Positions 29,147 to 39,249 of a DNA stretch of 64,000 nucleotides are shown piece by piece. Positions within the stretch are counted from its first letter, which is position 1; the number at the start of each line of letters is the position of its first letter. The notes beneath the pieces are model-generated. The model saw only the letters and a list, made by a program, of their open reading frames with translations. It had not been told where the DNA came from and searched no databases. The position numbers were made by a program, and so were the translations under genes. Where the stretch lies: positions 1 to 64,000 of the forward strand of contig CAUYUJ010021685.1 in assembly GCA_963575745.1 (NCBI GenBank), written 5' to 3'. The DNA comes from Prorocentrum cordatum. Taxonomy: Eukaryota > Sar > Dinophyceae > Prorocentrales > Prorocentraceae.

Positions 29147-29518
29147 GACCGAGGCCGCGCAGAGCGCCCATCCCCCCCCCCCCCGCGCAGTGGTGCGCGG
29201 CGCAGGCCGCGGCCCTCGTCTTGCACGCATCGGGGGCGACCTGTGGCGCAGGCGTGCGCACGTGCGCGCTGGCTTCCCTCGCGGGGCACGACAGGCGTGC
29301 AGGGGGTGCCGCGCAGACCGGGTGCCCCCGCGTGAACGCGCCAACCGAGGCCGCGGGAGAAGTGTTCCTTCGTGAGGCCCCGCAGAGCGCCCAATCCCCT
29401 GCGCAGCGGCGCGCAGCGCAGGGCGCGGCGGCCCTCCTCTTCGCAGACCTGCGCGCCGCAGTACGGATCGGAGGCGACCTGTGGAACAGGCGCGCACAGG
29501 CGCGCTGGATTCCGGCAG
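29147..29518. repeat. Tandem duplication, about 220-bp period, upstream of LINE B
   Basis: 29147-29288 and 29345-29518 share CCGCAGAGCGCCCA, GCGCAGCGCAGG-like words and GGGCGACCTGTGG, then GCGCGCTGG. The intervening 29290-29377 is repeated at 35600-35687, on the far side of LINE B. Confidence 0.65.
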
Positions 29519-29519
29519 G

Positions 29520-29673
29520 CGCAGGAAGAGGATGAGGAGGAGGAGGACGAGGAGGAGGAGGAGGAGGAGGAGGAGGAGGAGGAGGAGGAGGAGGAGGAGA
29601 GGGAGGAGGGGGAGGAGGTAGAGGAGGAGGGGGAGGAGGAGGAGGAGGATGAGGAGGAGGAGGAGGAGGAGGG
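29520..29673. repeat. (GGA)n tract, left flank of LINE B
   Basis: GGA/GAG repeats with GAT, GAC and GTA interruptions, ending directly at the spliced leader. Confidence 0.95.
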
Positions 29674-29695
29674 TCCGTAGCCATTTTGGCTCAAG
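29674..29695 (+). other. DinoSL, intact genomic copy at LINE B 5' end
   Basis: A perfect 22-base match to the DinoSL, directly after the GGA tract. The next bases are TCCGGAGG, not a GT donor, so this is a retro-copied leader and not an SL RNA gene. Confidence 0.95.
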
Positions 29696-29736
29696 TCCGG
29701 AGGCATTGCTCAAGCGGACTGAGTTATTTTGGCAAG
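29696..29736 (+). other. Two eroded DinoSLs in tandem behind the intact one
   Basis: 29696-29714 (TCCGGAGGCATTGCTCAAG) matches the leader with two substitutions and a 3-base deletion. 29720-29736 (TGAGTTATTTTGGCAAG) matches AG..ATTTTGGC, with CC changed to TT, TC deleted, and AAG kept. Tandem relict leaders are expected when a retro-copied gene is transcribed, trans-spliced and copied again. Confidence 0.75.
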
Positions 29737-29842
29737 GGGATTCGCGGCCCCAACTGCTTTCAACGGTCTCAAGGAGTCCGCGTACCGTACTGAGGTTTCA
29801 TCCCTCACGGCTGCGGGCCTCTCGCAGTCAAGTTTGCGTACC

Positions 29843-30785
29843 ATGGATGGATTCTCTTGCTGGACCTGCCCCAGCAAGCGTTGTGGTTACCGAGGCAATT
29901 TCGCATGGCGCTCTGCTTGCCGCATCTGTGGACACGCCCCCAAGGGCCCCTCCCCAGGCGGCAACGGTCGCGCTGCACCCGTTCAAGGAGTCTGGCGCAA
30001 GGGCCCACCGCCCAGCGCGCCTAAGCAGCCGCAGCAGGCTGCACTCACGGAGGAGCTCGTCGCCGTCTACGCGCGCATGCCCGAGGCCGACTTTAAGCAG
30101 CTCTCCGAGGGCTGGCCCGCCAAGCAGATCAACCTCGTGGCGGCCAAGCGTGCCCTCGACGCTGGAACCCCCACCTCCACGGCCAAGGCCGCGCGTCAGG
30201 CCACAGACTCGCTCCGACAGCAGGTCGAGCAGACCCAGTCTCGCTTCGACCGAGCCCAGGACGCCGCAGTCAAGGCCATGCAGCACATGGCGAAGTGCCG
30301 TGACCAGCTCAAGGGTCTCAAGAAGCAGGCAGCCGCCGCCGCCGCCAAGGCCGCAGAGGCCTACAGCGCGATGGCTGGCGTGTCCCAGGTGCCCGTCCCT
30401 GACCAGCTGGCGCAGTTGGAGGCGATGGCGGCATCCCTGGACACAGCCGTGCCAGACGAGGCGAAGCAGCTCCGTGAGCTCGCGGAGTCCATCCGCGCCA
30501 AGCTCCCCCCGCCGCCTGCCCAGGCCACTGGGGAGCCAGGCGCGGACGCGGCGCCCGCGGAGGCCACGGGGCAGCTACAAGCGGGGCGGGCCGCCGCAGG
30601 TGCCGCACCTGCTCAAGCTGCTTCTCCTCAGCCTCATGCCCGTCGATGAGGACGGCGCTGACGACGGCGGTGACAGTGCTCGACGCAAAGCAGAAGACAT
30701 TTCCCAGTCCACCTTCAACGAGCTCATGCGGCACATGCAAGAGCATCAGGCCAAGCGGGCTCGCACTGAAGGATCGTCGCTTTAG
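29843..30785 (+). pseudogene. LINE B ORF1 (RanBP2-like finger, coiled coil)
   Basis: The ATG at 29843 begins MDGFSCWTCPSKRCGYRGNF, followed by WRSACRICG, a W-x-C-x2-C ... N ... C-x2-C finger of RanBP2 type. Helical, Ala/Gln/Lys-rich sequence follows (residues 60-230). Frame 2 stops at 30647-30649. Frame 3 then looks more protein-like (MPVDEDGADDGGDSARR, FNELMRHMQEHQAKRAR) up to TAG at 30783-30785, so a one-base shift near 30600 is likely. If frame 2 is correct, its stop overlaps an ATG at 30646 as ATGA. Confidence 0.65.
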
Positions 30786-33700
30786 CCACAGATCGTGGGA
30801 CTTCGTCACGGCCAATGTCACGGGCAGGCTAGGTCTCGAGTGCCTTCTCGAATCCCAGCCATTGCTCGAATCTGTCGCAGTGTGCGTCCAGGAACACCAC
30901 CTGGCGCAAGTTGAAGCATGGGAAGCCCGACTCCGCGTGCTAGGATGGGCAGCCAAGGGGCTGCCAGCAGCCGTCACGGCTCGAGGCGGCACTACGGGAG
31001 GTCTACTTCAGATGGTGCACAGGCGTATTGGCATGGCAGAGCTCCCTGTTCAAGAGTTTTGCATCGAGAAGGCTAGAGTCGGCATGGTGCATCTCTCGGC
31101 CGTCTGCCCAGGAGGTGTGCTCTGGGTCAACCTGCACCTCCATGACTCTCAGGGCGTGGCGCAGTTGAATTGGCAGATCCTCACGCGCATCGGCGGCATC
31201 CTCTATCGCTACGGGATGCCTCTCGTGGTCACGGGCGACTGGAACATCACCCCCCAGGAGCTGCAGGGCACTGGCTGGACTGAGTCCCTCCAGGCTACGG
31301 TGCTCGCGCCCGTCGCACCCACCTGCACCAGAGGTGAGGCGCCACGGGTCTTGGACTTCTACGTGGTCTCGCACGGCCTGCACTACGGCGCCATCATCAG
31401 TGTGCTCAACGGCGTGGGCACGCAGGACCACAAGCCAGTCAAGCTCACGATGCAGGGCTCGAAGCAGACCCCGCAGCTCCCGCACGTCAGAGTGCCCAGG
31501 CAGCCCCCCAAGAATTGCCAGCAGGTTGCTATCCGCCCAGTCAGCGCTGGGACCCCGTGCTGGCTCTCCTGCGTCAGCAGCCTGACGTCGAGGCTGCATG
31601 GAGGCAGTTCGTCACGGTCGTGGAGCAGGAGTTTTCCGAGATATACCAGATCCCCGACGACCAGGCCGTGCGCTACGTGGGCCGTAGTGAGCCGCTGTCT
31701 GCGCAGAGCAGGCGCGCGCCTGTGCCTCGTCCCCCCCTGTTCCTTCGCACCTCGGCCCTTGCCGTCTGGTCCCGAGGGTTGGTGCCGATCTTGGGCGATC
31801 TTGCTAAGTTTCAGACGGCTGGTGACAGGGCGGCCACGCTCGCGGCAGCGCGACAGCAGGCCACAGCCTCGAATTGGTTGCCTACTCGACACGTCGGCGC
31901 ATGGCGCGCCCTACTGCACGGTGCCAGGTACCTAGACTGGTCGCTCGCATCTGTTATGTGCTCAGAGGCCCGCGACCTGGCCACTGCTCTGCAGCGTGAT
32001 GCCGAGCGCAAGCGGGACCAAGAATGGAAGACTTGGGCCCGCAAGCACAGCGACGCTTGAGGCGGCGCCCTGTTTGCGGTCAGCAAGCCCCCGACGCCCT
32101 GGCAGTCCAGCCCCTCTTTCAGCGCTGCTGGCGAGGCTAGACCTCCTCCAGCCTCTTTGCAGCAGGAGATGCTACTCTTAGTGGAGGAGTGGAGTTCGTT
32201 CTGGAGGGTGGGGGGGGAGGAGGCCCCGTTCGATTGGCCAGTCGACATGGGGCCGCCGTTGCCAGATTTTTCGGTTGACGGCCTTCGTGCCTGCCTGAAG
32301 ACTTTCAAGGCGTCCTCAGGCACGGGTTTCGATCAGATCAGACCTCGCCAGCTCCTCGGCCTCTGCGACGACGGCCTCGCCCCCCTCCGCCTCCTCATCC
32401 TCCTCATCGAGCGTGAGCTGGCCTGGCCCAGCTGCTGGAGCAAAATCGTGTTTTTAACCGAGCGCACAGGTGGGCTGCGCCCCATCGCACTGCTGCACGT
32501 GCTAGCGCGCGCGCAGGCACGCCTTCGCAGGCCCCTACTTCTGAAGTGGCAGCAGAGTAACTTTCGGAGTTTCTGGTGGTCTACGTCGGGGAGGGGGTCG
32601 GAGCGGCTTGTGTGGGTCCAGGCTGCCTCTTCGGAATGGGCTGCCAACCAAAAGTTGTGCGCGGGACCCGGCGCACGGCCCTGCTCGATCTCCGCAAAGC
32701 CTTTGAAAGCGTCAGACACGATGTGCTGCTAGACGCCGCTCGGAAGACTGGCTTCCCCCTGAGACAGCTTCGGCTGCTCGTCGACTTGTATCGCTCGCCA
32801 CGTGTGCTCGAGTATTCTGGCGTCAGCTCGCAGCCCATCGTCACCCAGTAGGCTGTGCTTGCTGGCTGCCAGTTTGCAACGCTCTGCCTGCAGATGGTGC
32901 TTCTTTGCCCGCTCGACACCGTCCAGGCAGCCTTTGTTCCGCGTGCCCGTCAGGAAGTGCAGTTAGGAGTTGTTGTAGACGATTTTGGGCTTCACATGGT
33001 TGGCTCACATCGACCTGTCAAGAGTGAGTCAGCCAGCGCTACCATCATGCTACATCAGGAGTTAGAGAAGATTCACCTGCCAGTCCACAGGCAGAAGAGT
33101 AGAGTTCTCGCGTCCACCCCCAGCCTCAGGCATGAGCTCGCCGTGGCTCTCAGCTTTCGTCGGGTTCTTGCTGTTCAGTCTGAGCGCTACCTGGGGGTGG
33201 ACTACGCGGCTGGCGGAGTCATCAAGCGATCCACCAAGCGTGGTCGCAGGGTCTCTGCCGCCGCTCGTCAACGCAGGATAGTTTCTATTGCCAGCAAGCT
33301 ACGCAAGCGCGTAGCACATCAAATGGTCCGAGCTGCCGCGCAGGCCTCCACCGCTCACGGGTCGGGGGTGACGGGCAGCTCGGAGACCGAGCTCCGGCAG
33401 GCGAGGTTTTTGCAGGCCAGCGTCCAATGTCAGCGCCTGCACGGACGCAGCCTCACCTTACTTTTGCAGATGCTAGGGGTTCGGCAGCTCGACCCCGCGT
33501 GCGCTTTGAACATCGCGCCCCTCCTCCACCTCGCCACCGCGGTCTGGGAGTCCTGGGTCCCGCGGGGCGTCGTCGTGGCAGGCCTCCAAGGGGCCTGCCG
33601 CGCCCTGGAAGGGCGCTCCTCGCCCTGGAAAGCTATCCGTGGACCCTTCTCCGCGTGCGTGGCTACGGCCAAGAGGCTGGGCATCAGCGTCGACGGCCTG

Positions 33701-35194
33701 GGATGGTACCATCCTGTCATCGGCTATTTTTCGTTGACGGAGCTGTGTCCTCGCACGATCGTGCCCGCGCTGACGCGCGTCGTGGGCGCTTGGTGTTAGC
33801 GCAGAGTAGCCGAGCACCTCGACCAGCCTGCATTTCAGCGCGGGCCCTTCCTGGCTTCAATTTTTTCGGGCATGCGAGCACTCACTGCCCAAGAAAAAGC
33901 TTACATCGTCTCCGTCGTCTCAGGAGGTCAGTGGCCGCAGGCGCGGCAAGCGGAGCGCAGGCTCTCCGAATCGGATGTTTGTCAGGTTTGCCTCGACTCT
34001 CCTGGCGCGCTCTTGCACAGGCACCTCGCGTGCCCTGGCCACGAGCTGGCCTTCGGTCTCGAAGCCCCGCCCTTGGCCGCCCCCCACCTCCGTGCCAGCG
34101 GCAGCCCCCCCGCCCGCCTTCTCGCCGAGAGGCTGCTGGCGCCGCTGCCTGCCCCCCCCCCCCCATCGCCTCCTCTCCCCGCGGAGGTCTGGGTGAGAGG
34201 AGACCCCAGCATGCTGGACTGAGATGTCTTTCTCGACGGGGGCCTCCTCGACGGAGAGCTCCCCCCCGCGGCCCAGTCCCTCGCCTGGGCCTGTGTTGCC
34301 CTTCAGGACGATCGGCCCACTGCGGCCGCTATTGTTGCTGGTGGCCTCCCCGCGGGCATGTATGACACTCGCGCTTGTGAGCTCTGGGCCTTCCTCATGG
34401 CCCTCCGTCTGTCTGCCCCTGCCGCCACCTTCTGGACCGATTCTCAATTCGTGCTTAGTGGGGTCTGGCAGCGGGGAAAAGCTTTCTGCTGCTCGGCCAA
34501 GTCGGCCCGGGCCCATATCTGGTTCCAGGTGCGGGCCTGCCTCGAAGATCGAGGGGGTGTTGACTGTCTGCGCTTGCACAAGGTCAAGGCCCACACCTCA
34601 CGCGGCGACCTCGAGCGAGGCGCCATCTCCGAGCGCCAGCGCGCGGGCAATCAGCTCGTCGACGCTGCCGCGAAGGAGGCTGCCGCCTACTCCCGCGTGT
34701 CGTCAGACTACCGTCTCAGATTTAAGGCCCAGGCCATGTTTGTGAAGTTTCTCACCATCTGGACTGGCCGTATAGGCCTCAAGATGGCCGACATTGATGC
34801 GGAGCACGTTCCTCCTGGGAAGCGCAGGCTGCCGCCGCGTAAGGTAGCTTGCGTCGTGCTGCCGCCTGAGGTCGTGGTTTCGCCCGTCCTTTCCAGGGCC
34901 GGCGTCGCCCTCGCCGCTCTGGCCCGCGGCGGGCACGTCACTCATCGTGCGTTTCCCATCTCCCTCGCCAGTGGGGCGAAGGCGATCGTCTGTGCTGTGT
35001 GCGGCGCTGGAGGCGTCACCCTCCAGGCCTGTTTCCGTGAATCCTGTAGCCAGAGGCCCACCGCCTGGGGAGGCCGTGTTTTGAGGTGCCTGGCCCAGGG
35101 CCGCTACAAGATGGGGCGGGATTGGGCCCCGCTCATCGAGCCCTGGCGGCCCCGAGACCTTGTCGAGAGTGGCCAAGCACTTCGTCCGCTTTAA
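30646..35194 (+). pseudogene. LINE B ORF2 (endonuclease, reverse transcriptase, RNase H, C-terminal finger), broken
   Basis: The endonuclease is in frame 1: DFVTANVTG (about 30798), VQEHHL, VVTGDWNITPQEL (about 31225) and QDHKPVKL (about 31423). Near 31530 the reading moves to frame 3: IYQIPDDQAVRYVGR, then TERTGGLRPIALL (about 32460). Near 32640 it moves to frame 2: motif A LLDLRKAFESV, motif B AGCQFATLCLQ, motif C VVVDDFG (about 32968), knuckle CQVC...HLAC (33980-34033). RNase H follows: FLDGG, ACELWAF, WTDSQ, KVKAHT and GNQLVDAAAK. The C-terminal CAVCGAG module ends at TAA 35192-35194. In-frame stops are at 32058, 32849, 33797 and 34220. The RNase H and C-terminal module are in one frame, unlike LINE A. 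Confidence 0.85.
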
Positions 35195-35223
35195 GTTTTG
35201 AGGGGGGGGGCCCTGTCGCTGGC

Positions 35224-35253
35224 CCCTGCCAGGGCTGTCATCCCCTGGCAGGG
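35224..35253 (+). other. Perfect 11-bp hairpin in LINE B 3' UTR
   Basis: CCCTGCCAGGG (35224-35234) and CCCTGGCAGGG (35243-35253) are exact reverse complements with an 8-base loop, 30 bp after the ORF2 stop. In other stringent LINEs a 3' UTR stem-loop is recognised by the element's reverse transcriptase; that role is inferred here. A terminator is unlikely in this eukaryote. Confidence 0.7.
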
Positions 35254-35340
35254 TGACAAAAAAGTCTCGCTCCGATGGGCCCCCCCTCCAGCACTGCCAG
35301 GATCGAGGGTCCTCGCCCCTTCTTCCTTTAGTCAGTGCGC

Positions 35341-35498
35341 AGGAGGAGGAGGAGGAGGAGGAGGAGGAGGAGGAGGAGGAGGAGGAGGAGGAGGAGAGGG
35401 AGGAGAGGGAGGAGAGGGAGGAGAGGGAGGAGAGGGAGGAGAGGGAGGAGAGGGAGGAGGAGGAGGAGGAGGAGGAGGAGGAGGAGGGGGAGGAGGAG
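35341..35498. repeat. (GGA)n tract, right flank of LINE B
   Basis: GGA with a GGAGAGGGA-phase block at 35395-35460. Both this tract and the left one begin after GCGCAGGA (29519 and 35337). Confidence 0.95.
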
Positions 35499-35550
35499 AC
35501 GCGGGGACTGTCTCTGCAAAACGAGGACCCAACACCACAGGAGCGTTGGA
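35499..35550 (-). repeat. Repeat family X, minus-strand copy
   Basis: Its reverse complement reads TCCTGTGGTGTTGGGTCCTC then GTTTTGCAGAGACAG, matching 36235-36290 and 48774-48822 on the plus strand. In every copy a CCT tract follows immediately in the family's own orientation. Confidence 0.7.
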
Positions 35551-35599
35551 GAAACAACGAGTGCGTGCGCCGCTAATGCGAGAACCCCCTTTTGCAAAG

Positions 35600-35687
35600 G
35601 ACAGGCGTGCAGGGGGTGCCGCACAAGCCGGGTGCCCCCGCGGGAGCGCGTCAGCTGAGGCCGCGGGTGAAGTGTCCCTTCGTGGGG
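35600..35687 (+). repeat. Direct repeat of 29290-29377 (outside LINE B)
   Basis: Eighty-eight positions with about 11 differences, sharing ACAGGCGTGCAGGGGGTGCC and GAGGCCGCGGG. One copy lies on each side of LINE B, in the same orientation. Confidence 0.75.
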
Positions 35688-36234
35688 CACTGACCATGTC
35701 ATGGCGTGTGCCGCGCATGGCGGGGGCACGCCGTGGGAAGCTGAGGAACGGTGCCCTAGGTGGAGCTCCGTCTGGGGCACGGTTCGCGTGAGGGGTATGC
35801 CGAACTAGGCGGGGGACGTTGTGCGAGCCATGCTTGTCAGGGCAATGGAGCTGACTGAGGAGCGCACTCCGTGTAGTGGGTGTGCCATGTTAAGGCGCCG
35901 GCAGGCGCTTGTGCGCCTTTTGGGGGATTCCGCGCGCCGATCCGAGAATTCTGCGCGACGCCCGACGTCTCGCGAAATTGTCGACCGTCGCGCAACACGA
36001 AGGATTTGTGGCCTCTGGCGCACACTGTGCCAAAATTGCCAGGGGGGCGCTTTGCGAACCCTGTCTGAGCCACCGTCTCGCTACACGTCATCCTATGCGC
36101 CATGGCACTTGCTCTGGCCGCCTGCACGCATGCATCGTCACGCACGCATCCCTGCAACCACATGCGCGACCTACTTCCATCGTCGCTACGCTTTCCGCAC
36201 CCTTGCACCAAGTCCTGCACAAGCTGTTTTTCCT
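35688..36234. other. No gene seen
   Basis: Ordinary sequence with open frames on both strands but no domain. Confidence 0.4.
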
Positions 36235-36290
36235 AACCATCCTGTGGTGTTGGGTCCTCGTTTTGAAGCGACAGCTCCCCGCGTTCCTTC
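36235..36290 (+). repeat. Repeat family X, copy before the 88-bp satellite
   Basis: CCATCCTGTGGTGTTGGGTC then CTCGTTTTGAAGCGACAG. It leads into a C-rich run, an ATC run and the satellite, the same order as at 48774. Confidence 0.75.
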
Positions 36291-36324
36291 CTCCTCCCGC
36301 TGCCCCCCACCCTCCTCCCCGCAT

Positions 36325-36341
36325 CATCGTCATCATCATCG

Positions 36342-36395
<54 letters not shown>

Positions 36396-36398
36396 CCC
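36325..36398. repeat. (ATC)n microsatellite
   Basis: ATC/CAT run. The poly-Ile, poly-His and poly-Met frames are artefacts. Confidence 0.95.
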
Positions 36399-36402
36399 TC
36401 AC

Positions 36403-36815
36403 GAGGATCGTGGCCCCATTGGAGCTCCACCGAAGGCGCCAGTAGCAAAGTGCGCATGGCGGCCTCGGGCCATTTCGGCACACCCCTCACGAGGATCGTG
36501 GCCCCATAGGAGCTCCACCGAAGGCGCCAGTAGCAAAGTGCGCATGGCGGCCTCGGGCCATTTCGGCACACCCCATCACGAGGATCGTGGCCCCATAGGA
36601 GCTCCACCGAAGGCGCCAGTAGCAAAGTGCGCATGGCGGCCTCGGGCCATTTCGGCACACCGCTCACGAGGATCGTGGCACCATAGGAGCTCCACCGAAG
36701 GCGCCAGTAGCAAAGTGCGCATGGCGGCCTCGGGCCATTTCGGCACACCCCTCACGAGGATCGTGGCCCCATAGGGAGCTCCACCGAAGGCGCCAGTAGC
36801 AAAGTGCAGGAATCC
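36403..36815. repeat. Satellite, 88-bp unit, about 5 copies
   Basis: Units start at about 36403, 36491, 36580, 36668 and 36756, each with GAGGATCGTGGCCCCATA and GGAGCTCCACCGAAGGCGCC. The core GGAGCTCCACCGAAGG is shared with the 77-bp satellite at 48905-51080. Confidence 0.95.
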
Positions 36816-37295
36816 TGGGCCCTGGCCGCCAGCACTTGTGGTGTGCAAGGGTTTTCCACAGTGCATACGTTATATGATAGCAAGCTCTCTTGTCAAAAGT
36901 GTAGGAGCTCCACGACCAAAACTAAGCGGCGAAAGAATTGGTTGGATACCCCATGCTTTGACCTGAGGGCTAAAGATGGCGTAATTTTCAGGCCGCCCCC
37001 CCGTTGCAGGGTGCACATCTGTGGGGGGTGGGCTGATGAAACTCACTTGTTACAGTTTCACGCAGGGCTGGGGATTTGGTTCTGCGGCACCTGCGGATGT
37101 TTTGCGGCCCAAAAATTGGCCCAACTCGGAAGGAGGTGTGAATGCAGGCCTGCAGGAAATCGTGTAGTTCACCTTGGGAATGTTTAGCGGGGGATCTGGC
37201 CTAAAGCTTACAGTAAAGCTGGTAAAGCCAGAAGAGCGGCTCGTTCATTATAAGCATATACGTAGCCGACATGGTCGCAATGTCCGTAACTCCGT
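36816..37295. other. No gene seen
   Basis: Lower-GC stretch with no convincing frame. A cysteine-containing frame at 36870-37150 is too short and unsupported. Confidence 0.4.
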
Positions 37296-37480
37296 AATTC
37301 CTCCTCTTCCTCCTCCTCCTCCTCCTCCTCCTCCTCCTCCTCCTCCTCCTCCTCCTCCTCCTCCTCCTCCTCCTCCTCCTCCTCCTCCTCCTCCTCCTCC
37401 TCCTCCTCCTCCTCCTCCTCCTCCTTTTCCTCCTCCTCTTCCTCCTCCTCCTCGTCCTCCTCCTCCCTTCCTCCTCCTCC
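37296..37480. repeat. (CCT)n tract
   Basis: A long, nearly pure CCT microsatellite. No retroelement is recognisable next to it. Confidence 0.95.
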
Positions 37481-37689
37481 TCGGGTCTCCTGCGGTCCCA
37501 GGGGAGGCCGTGCACCCTGGGGGGGTCCAGGGACCGATTGGGAAGCGGCCGTGGTCTCTCGGCCCGCCCCGCTCCGATATGGGACGACCTTCGGAGCAGG
37601 GCCGAGAGGTCTTTGAGAGTCTCGGGCCCCTTCCCGGGAGGCCCGCAGCGACCTGGTGTGGGGACCTGCGGGGACCTCTAGGGGCATCG

Positions 37690-37719
37690 CCTCCCAGACC
37701 GACGACGACCACGACGACC

Positions 37720-37780
<61 letters not shown>

Positions 37781-37785
37781 CGACG
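37690..37785. repeat. (GAC)n tract
   Basis: GAC microsatellite. Poly-Asp and poly-Thr frames are artefacts. Confidence 0.95.
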
Positions 37786-37963
37786 GGGGTAGAGGAAAGA
37801 TGGAAAATGGAGTACCAGGACGAGGGGTACGTGGGTTGCTCCCGAGGCTCTGGCTCAAGGGCTGCCCTTTTGTCCAGGCCTCCTGCTCCGAGGGCGGCCT
37901 GCGCTCAGGCGTGGGCCCCACGGGCCTGCTGCTGGAACCCCCTCCGGGGGCCCGCGCGCCGCC

Positions 37964-38078
37964 ATGCCGGACGACGAGCCCGGCGGCACTCCGCCCGTGC
38001 CGTCGGGCGCCGACTTCGCGTCGCTGATCGAGCGCGCGAGGGCCGCCCACGTCGCGGAGGTCTCGAGGAAGCGCAACG

Positions 38079-38080
<2 letters not shown>
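37964..38080 (+). CDS. Possible first exon, DFASLIERARAAHVAEV-type N-terminus (partial)
   Basis: ATG 37964 begins MPDDEPGGTPPVPSGADFAS, then LIERARAAHVAEVSRKRN, an amphipathic helix of a kind common at the N-termini of dinoflagellate signalling proteins. It then runs into a CA microsatellite, so the coding part probably ends near 38075 at an unseen splice donor. No downstream exon was recognised. Confidence 0.3.
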
Positions 38081-38082
<2 letters not shown>

Positions 38083-38162
<80 letters not shown>

Positions 38163-38182
38163 GCACGCGCGCGCGCGCACGC

Positions 38183-38231
<49 letters not shown>

Positions 38232-38265
38232 CACACTCAACACACACACACACAAAACAACAAAA
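38083..38265. repeat. (CA)n and (CACG)n tract
   Basis: CA run (38083-38150), then CGCA/ACGC runs, then CA again. The alternating purine-pyrimidine composition could form Z-DNA. Confidence 0.95.
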
Positions 38266-38860
38266 CAGAAGCAAACCAACAGACGCGAGATCGTACGGTC
38301 AGGAGCTCTGTCTCCGCGTGTCGCTCCACCAGCTCTGGCCCACCACTCCTCGGCGCGTCACTCCATCCAATTCCTGGTGCCCCAGCGTCAGAGTCCCGAG
38401 CCTTCCCCCCCCCCCCCCCCTGGAGCGGAGCGACGCGCTATCCCCTTGCAGGGCACGGCCTGTCGCCGGGGCCGCCGCCGCGCCGCGCGAAGCACAAACT
38501 CCCGACCACGAGCGCAACTCTGCCCACGTCGCGAGGGGCTCGCAGGCGATTTCTCGCCCCCGGTCCCGGACTCTTCTCCGAAAGAGCAGGCCGCACAGAA
38601 AAGGGAGGGGCAATTCGGGGATGCACCTCTGGAGGGGGCTTTTCGGACGCGCCTGTACCGAGGATGGACGCCCCCCGTCGTATATCCCTGGGTTTGGCCG
38701 TCCATTTTTGCTCCATCCGGAAACTCCTTACAAAGGCGAGGAAAGGGGTCACTCTACCCCCCGTAAGAGTCACTAGCCCAAAACATACCCGGACCCGGGG
38801 TCAGCTGGGGTGAAAAGGGCCGCCCGCTAGAGCGTTTTCGGCCTTGCCGCCACCTCGTCT
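38266..38860. other. No gene seen
   Basis: GC-rich unique sequence. No domain on either strand. Confidence 0.4.
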
Positions 38861-38875
38861 GGGTACGGGTCGGTG

Positions 38876-38965
38876 CCCGAAACAACCATACATACCCGGA
38901 CCTAGCTGGGGTGGTGGTTGGGTCACCCCGTCTAGGTACGGGTATGTATGGTGGTTTCGGGAGCC
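38876..38965. repeat. Near-perfect foldback, about 85 bp
   Basis: The left arm CCGAAACAACCATACATACC and right arm GGGTATGTATGGTGGTTTCGG are inverted repeats about 20 bp apart (the right arm is written here as GGGTATGTATGG then TGGTTTCGG). Partly related words (ACCCGGACCC, GTCTGGGTACGGG) lie on both sides, 38790-39020. Confidence 0.75.
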
Positions 38966-39089
38966 GACCCGGACCCAGGGGGGGTGATGCCCCGAGGGCC
39001 CCTTGCCACCCCGTCTGGGTAAGGGTACGGGTATCTTTCGCGCTCGAGAAAGAGGTCTCGAAGACAACCTGCATCGTAAAAGTACTATT

Positions 39090-39249
39090 TCGAAGTTCCG
39101 CGCAGATCTGTCGGATCGGCGCTGGACCCCCCTCGCTTGCGCGCGGAGCGCGCCAGCGGCGGCGCCGGGGGCGTCCCCAGGGGGGGCCCAGCGCCGATCC
39201 GACAAATCCGCGCGGACCTTGGCCAGTTTACATTTTTGTTCCCTTGCAG
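39090..39249 (+). repeat. Foldback element family G, copy 3
   Basis: The arms (TCCGCGCAGATCTGTCGGATCGGCGCTGG on the left, its near reverse complement around CCCAGCGCCGATCCGACAAA on the right; written in part) enclose GCGCGCGGAGCGCGCC. The tail is CAGTTTACATTTTTGTTCCC then TTGCAG, which looks like a 3' splice site. No following exon was recognised. Confidence 0.65.

Larger units (their letters stand above)
29674..35340 (+). mobile_element. LINE B: DinoSL-tagged LINE, pseudogene copy
   Basis: About 5.7 kb between GGA tracts 29520-29673 and 35341-35498. It has three leaders in tandem, ORF1, ORF2 with endonuclease, reverse transcriptase, knuckle, RNase H and a C-terminal zinc-finger module, and a short 3' UTR with a perfect hairpin. 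ORF2 has four in-frame stops and two frameshifts. It is the same lineage as LINE A: both share the IPxD-x3-RY-x-GR block before the reverse transcriptase and the knuckle C-x2-C-x8-H-x4-C. Confidence 0.9.

Noticed and set aside
57-29695. SL RNA genes at 57-78 and 29674-29695
   Set aside because: A real SL RNA gene needs a GT splice donor right after the leader and a short structured intron. Here ATG and TCCGG follow, and LINE ORFs are downstream.
35224-35253. Rho-independent terminator
   Set aside because: The stem-loop lies in a eukaryotic LINE 3' UTR and is not followed by a T run.
37174-38766. A 530-codon frame with poly-Pro, poly-Thr and His-Thr runs
   Set aside because: Built from CCT, GAC and CA microsatellites in sequence; only the short exon-like piece at 37964-38080 looks coding.
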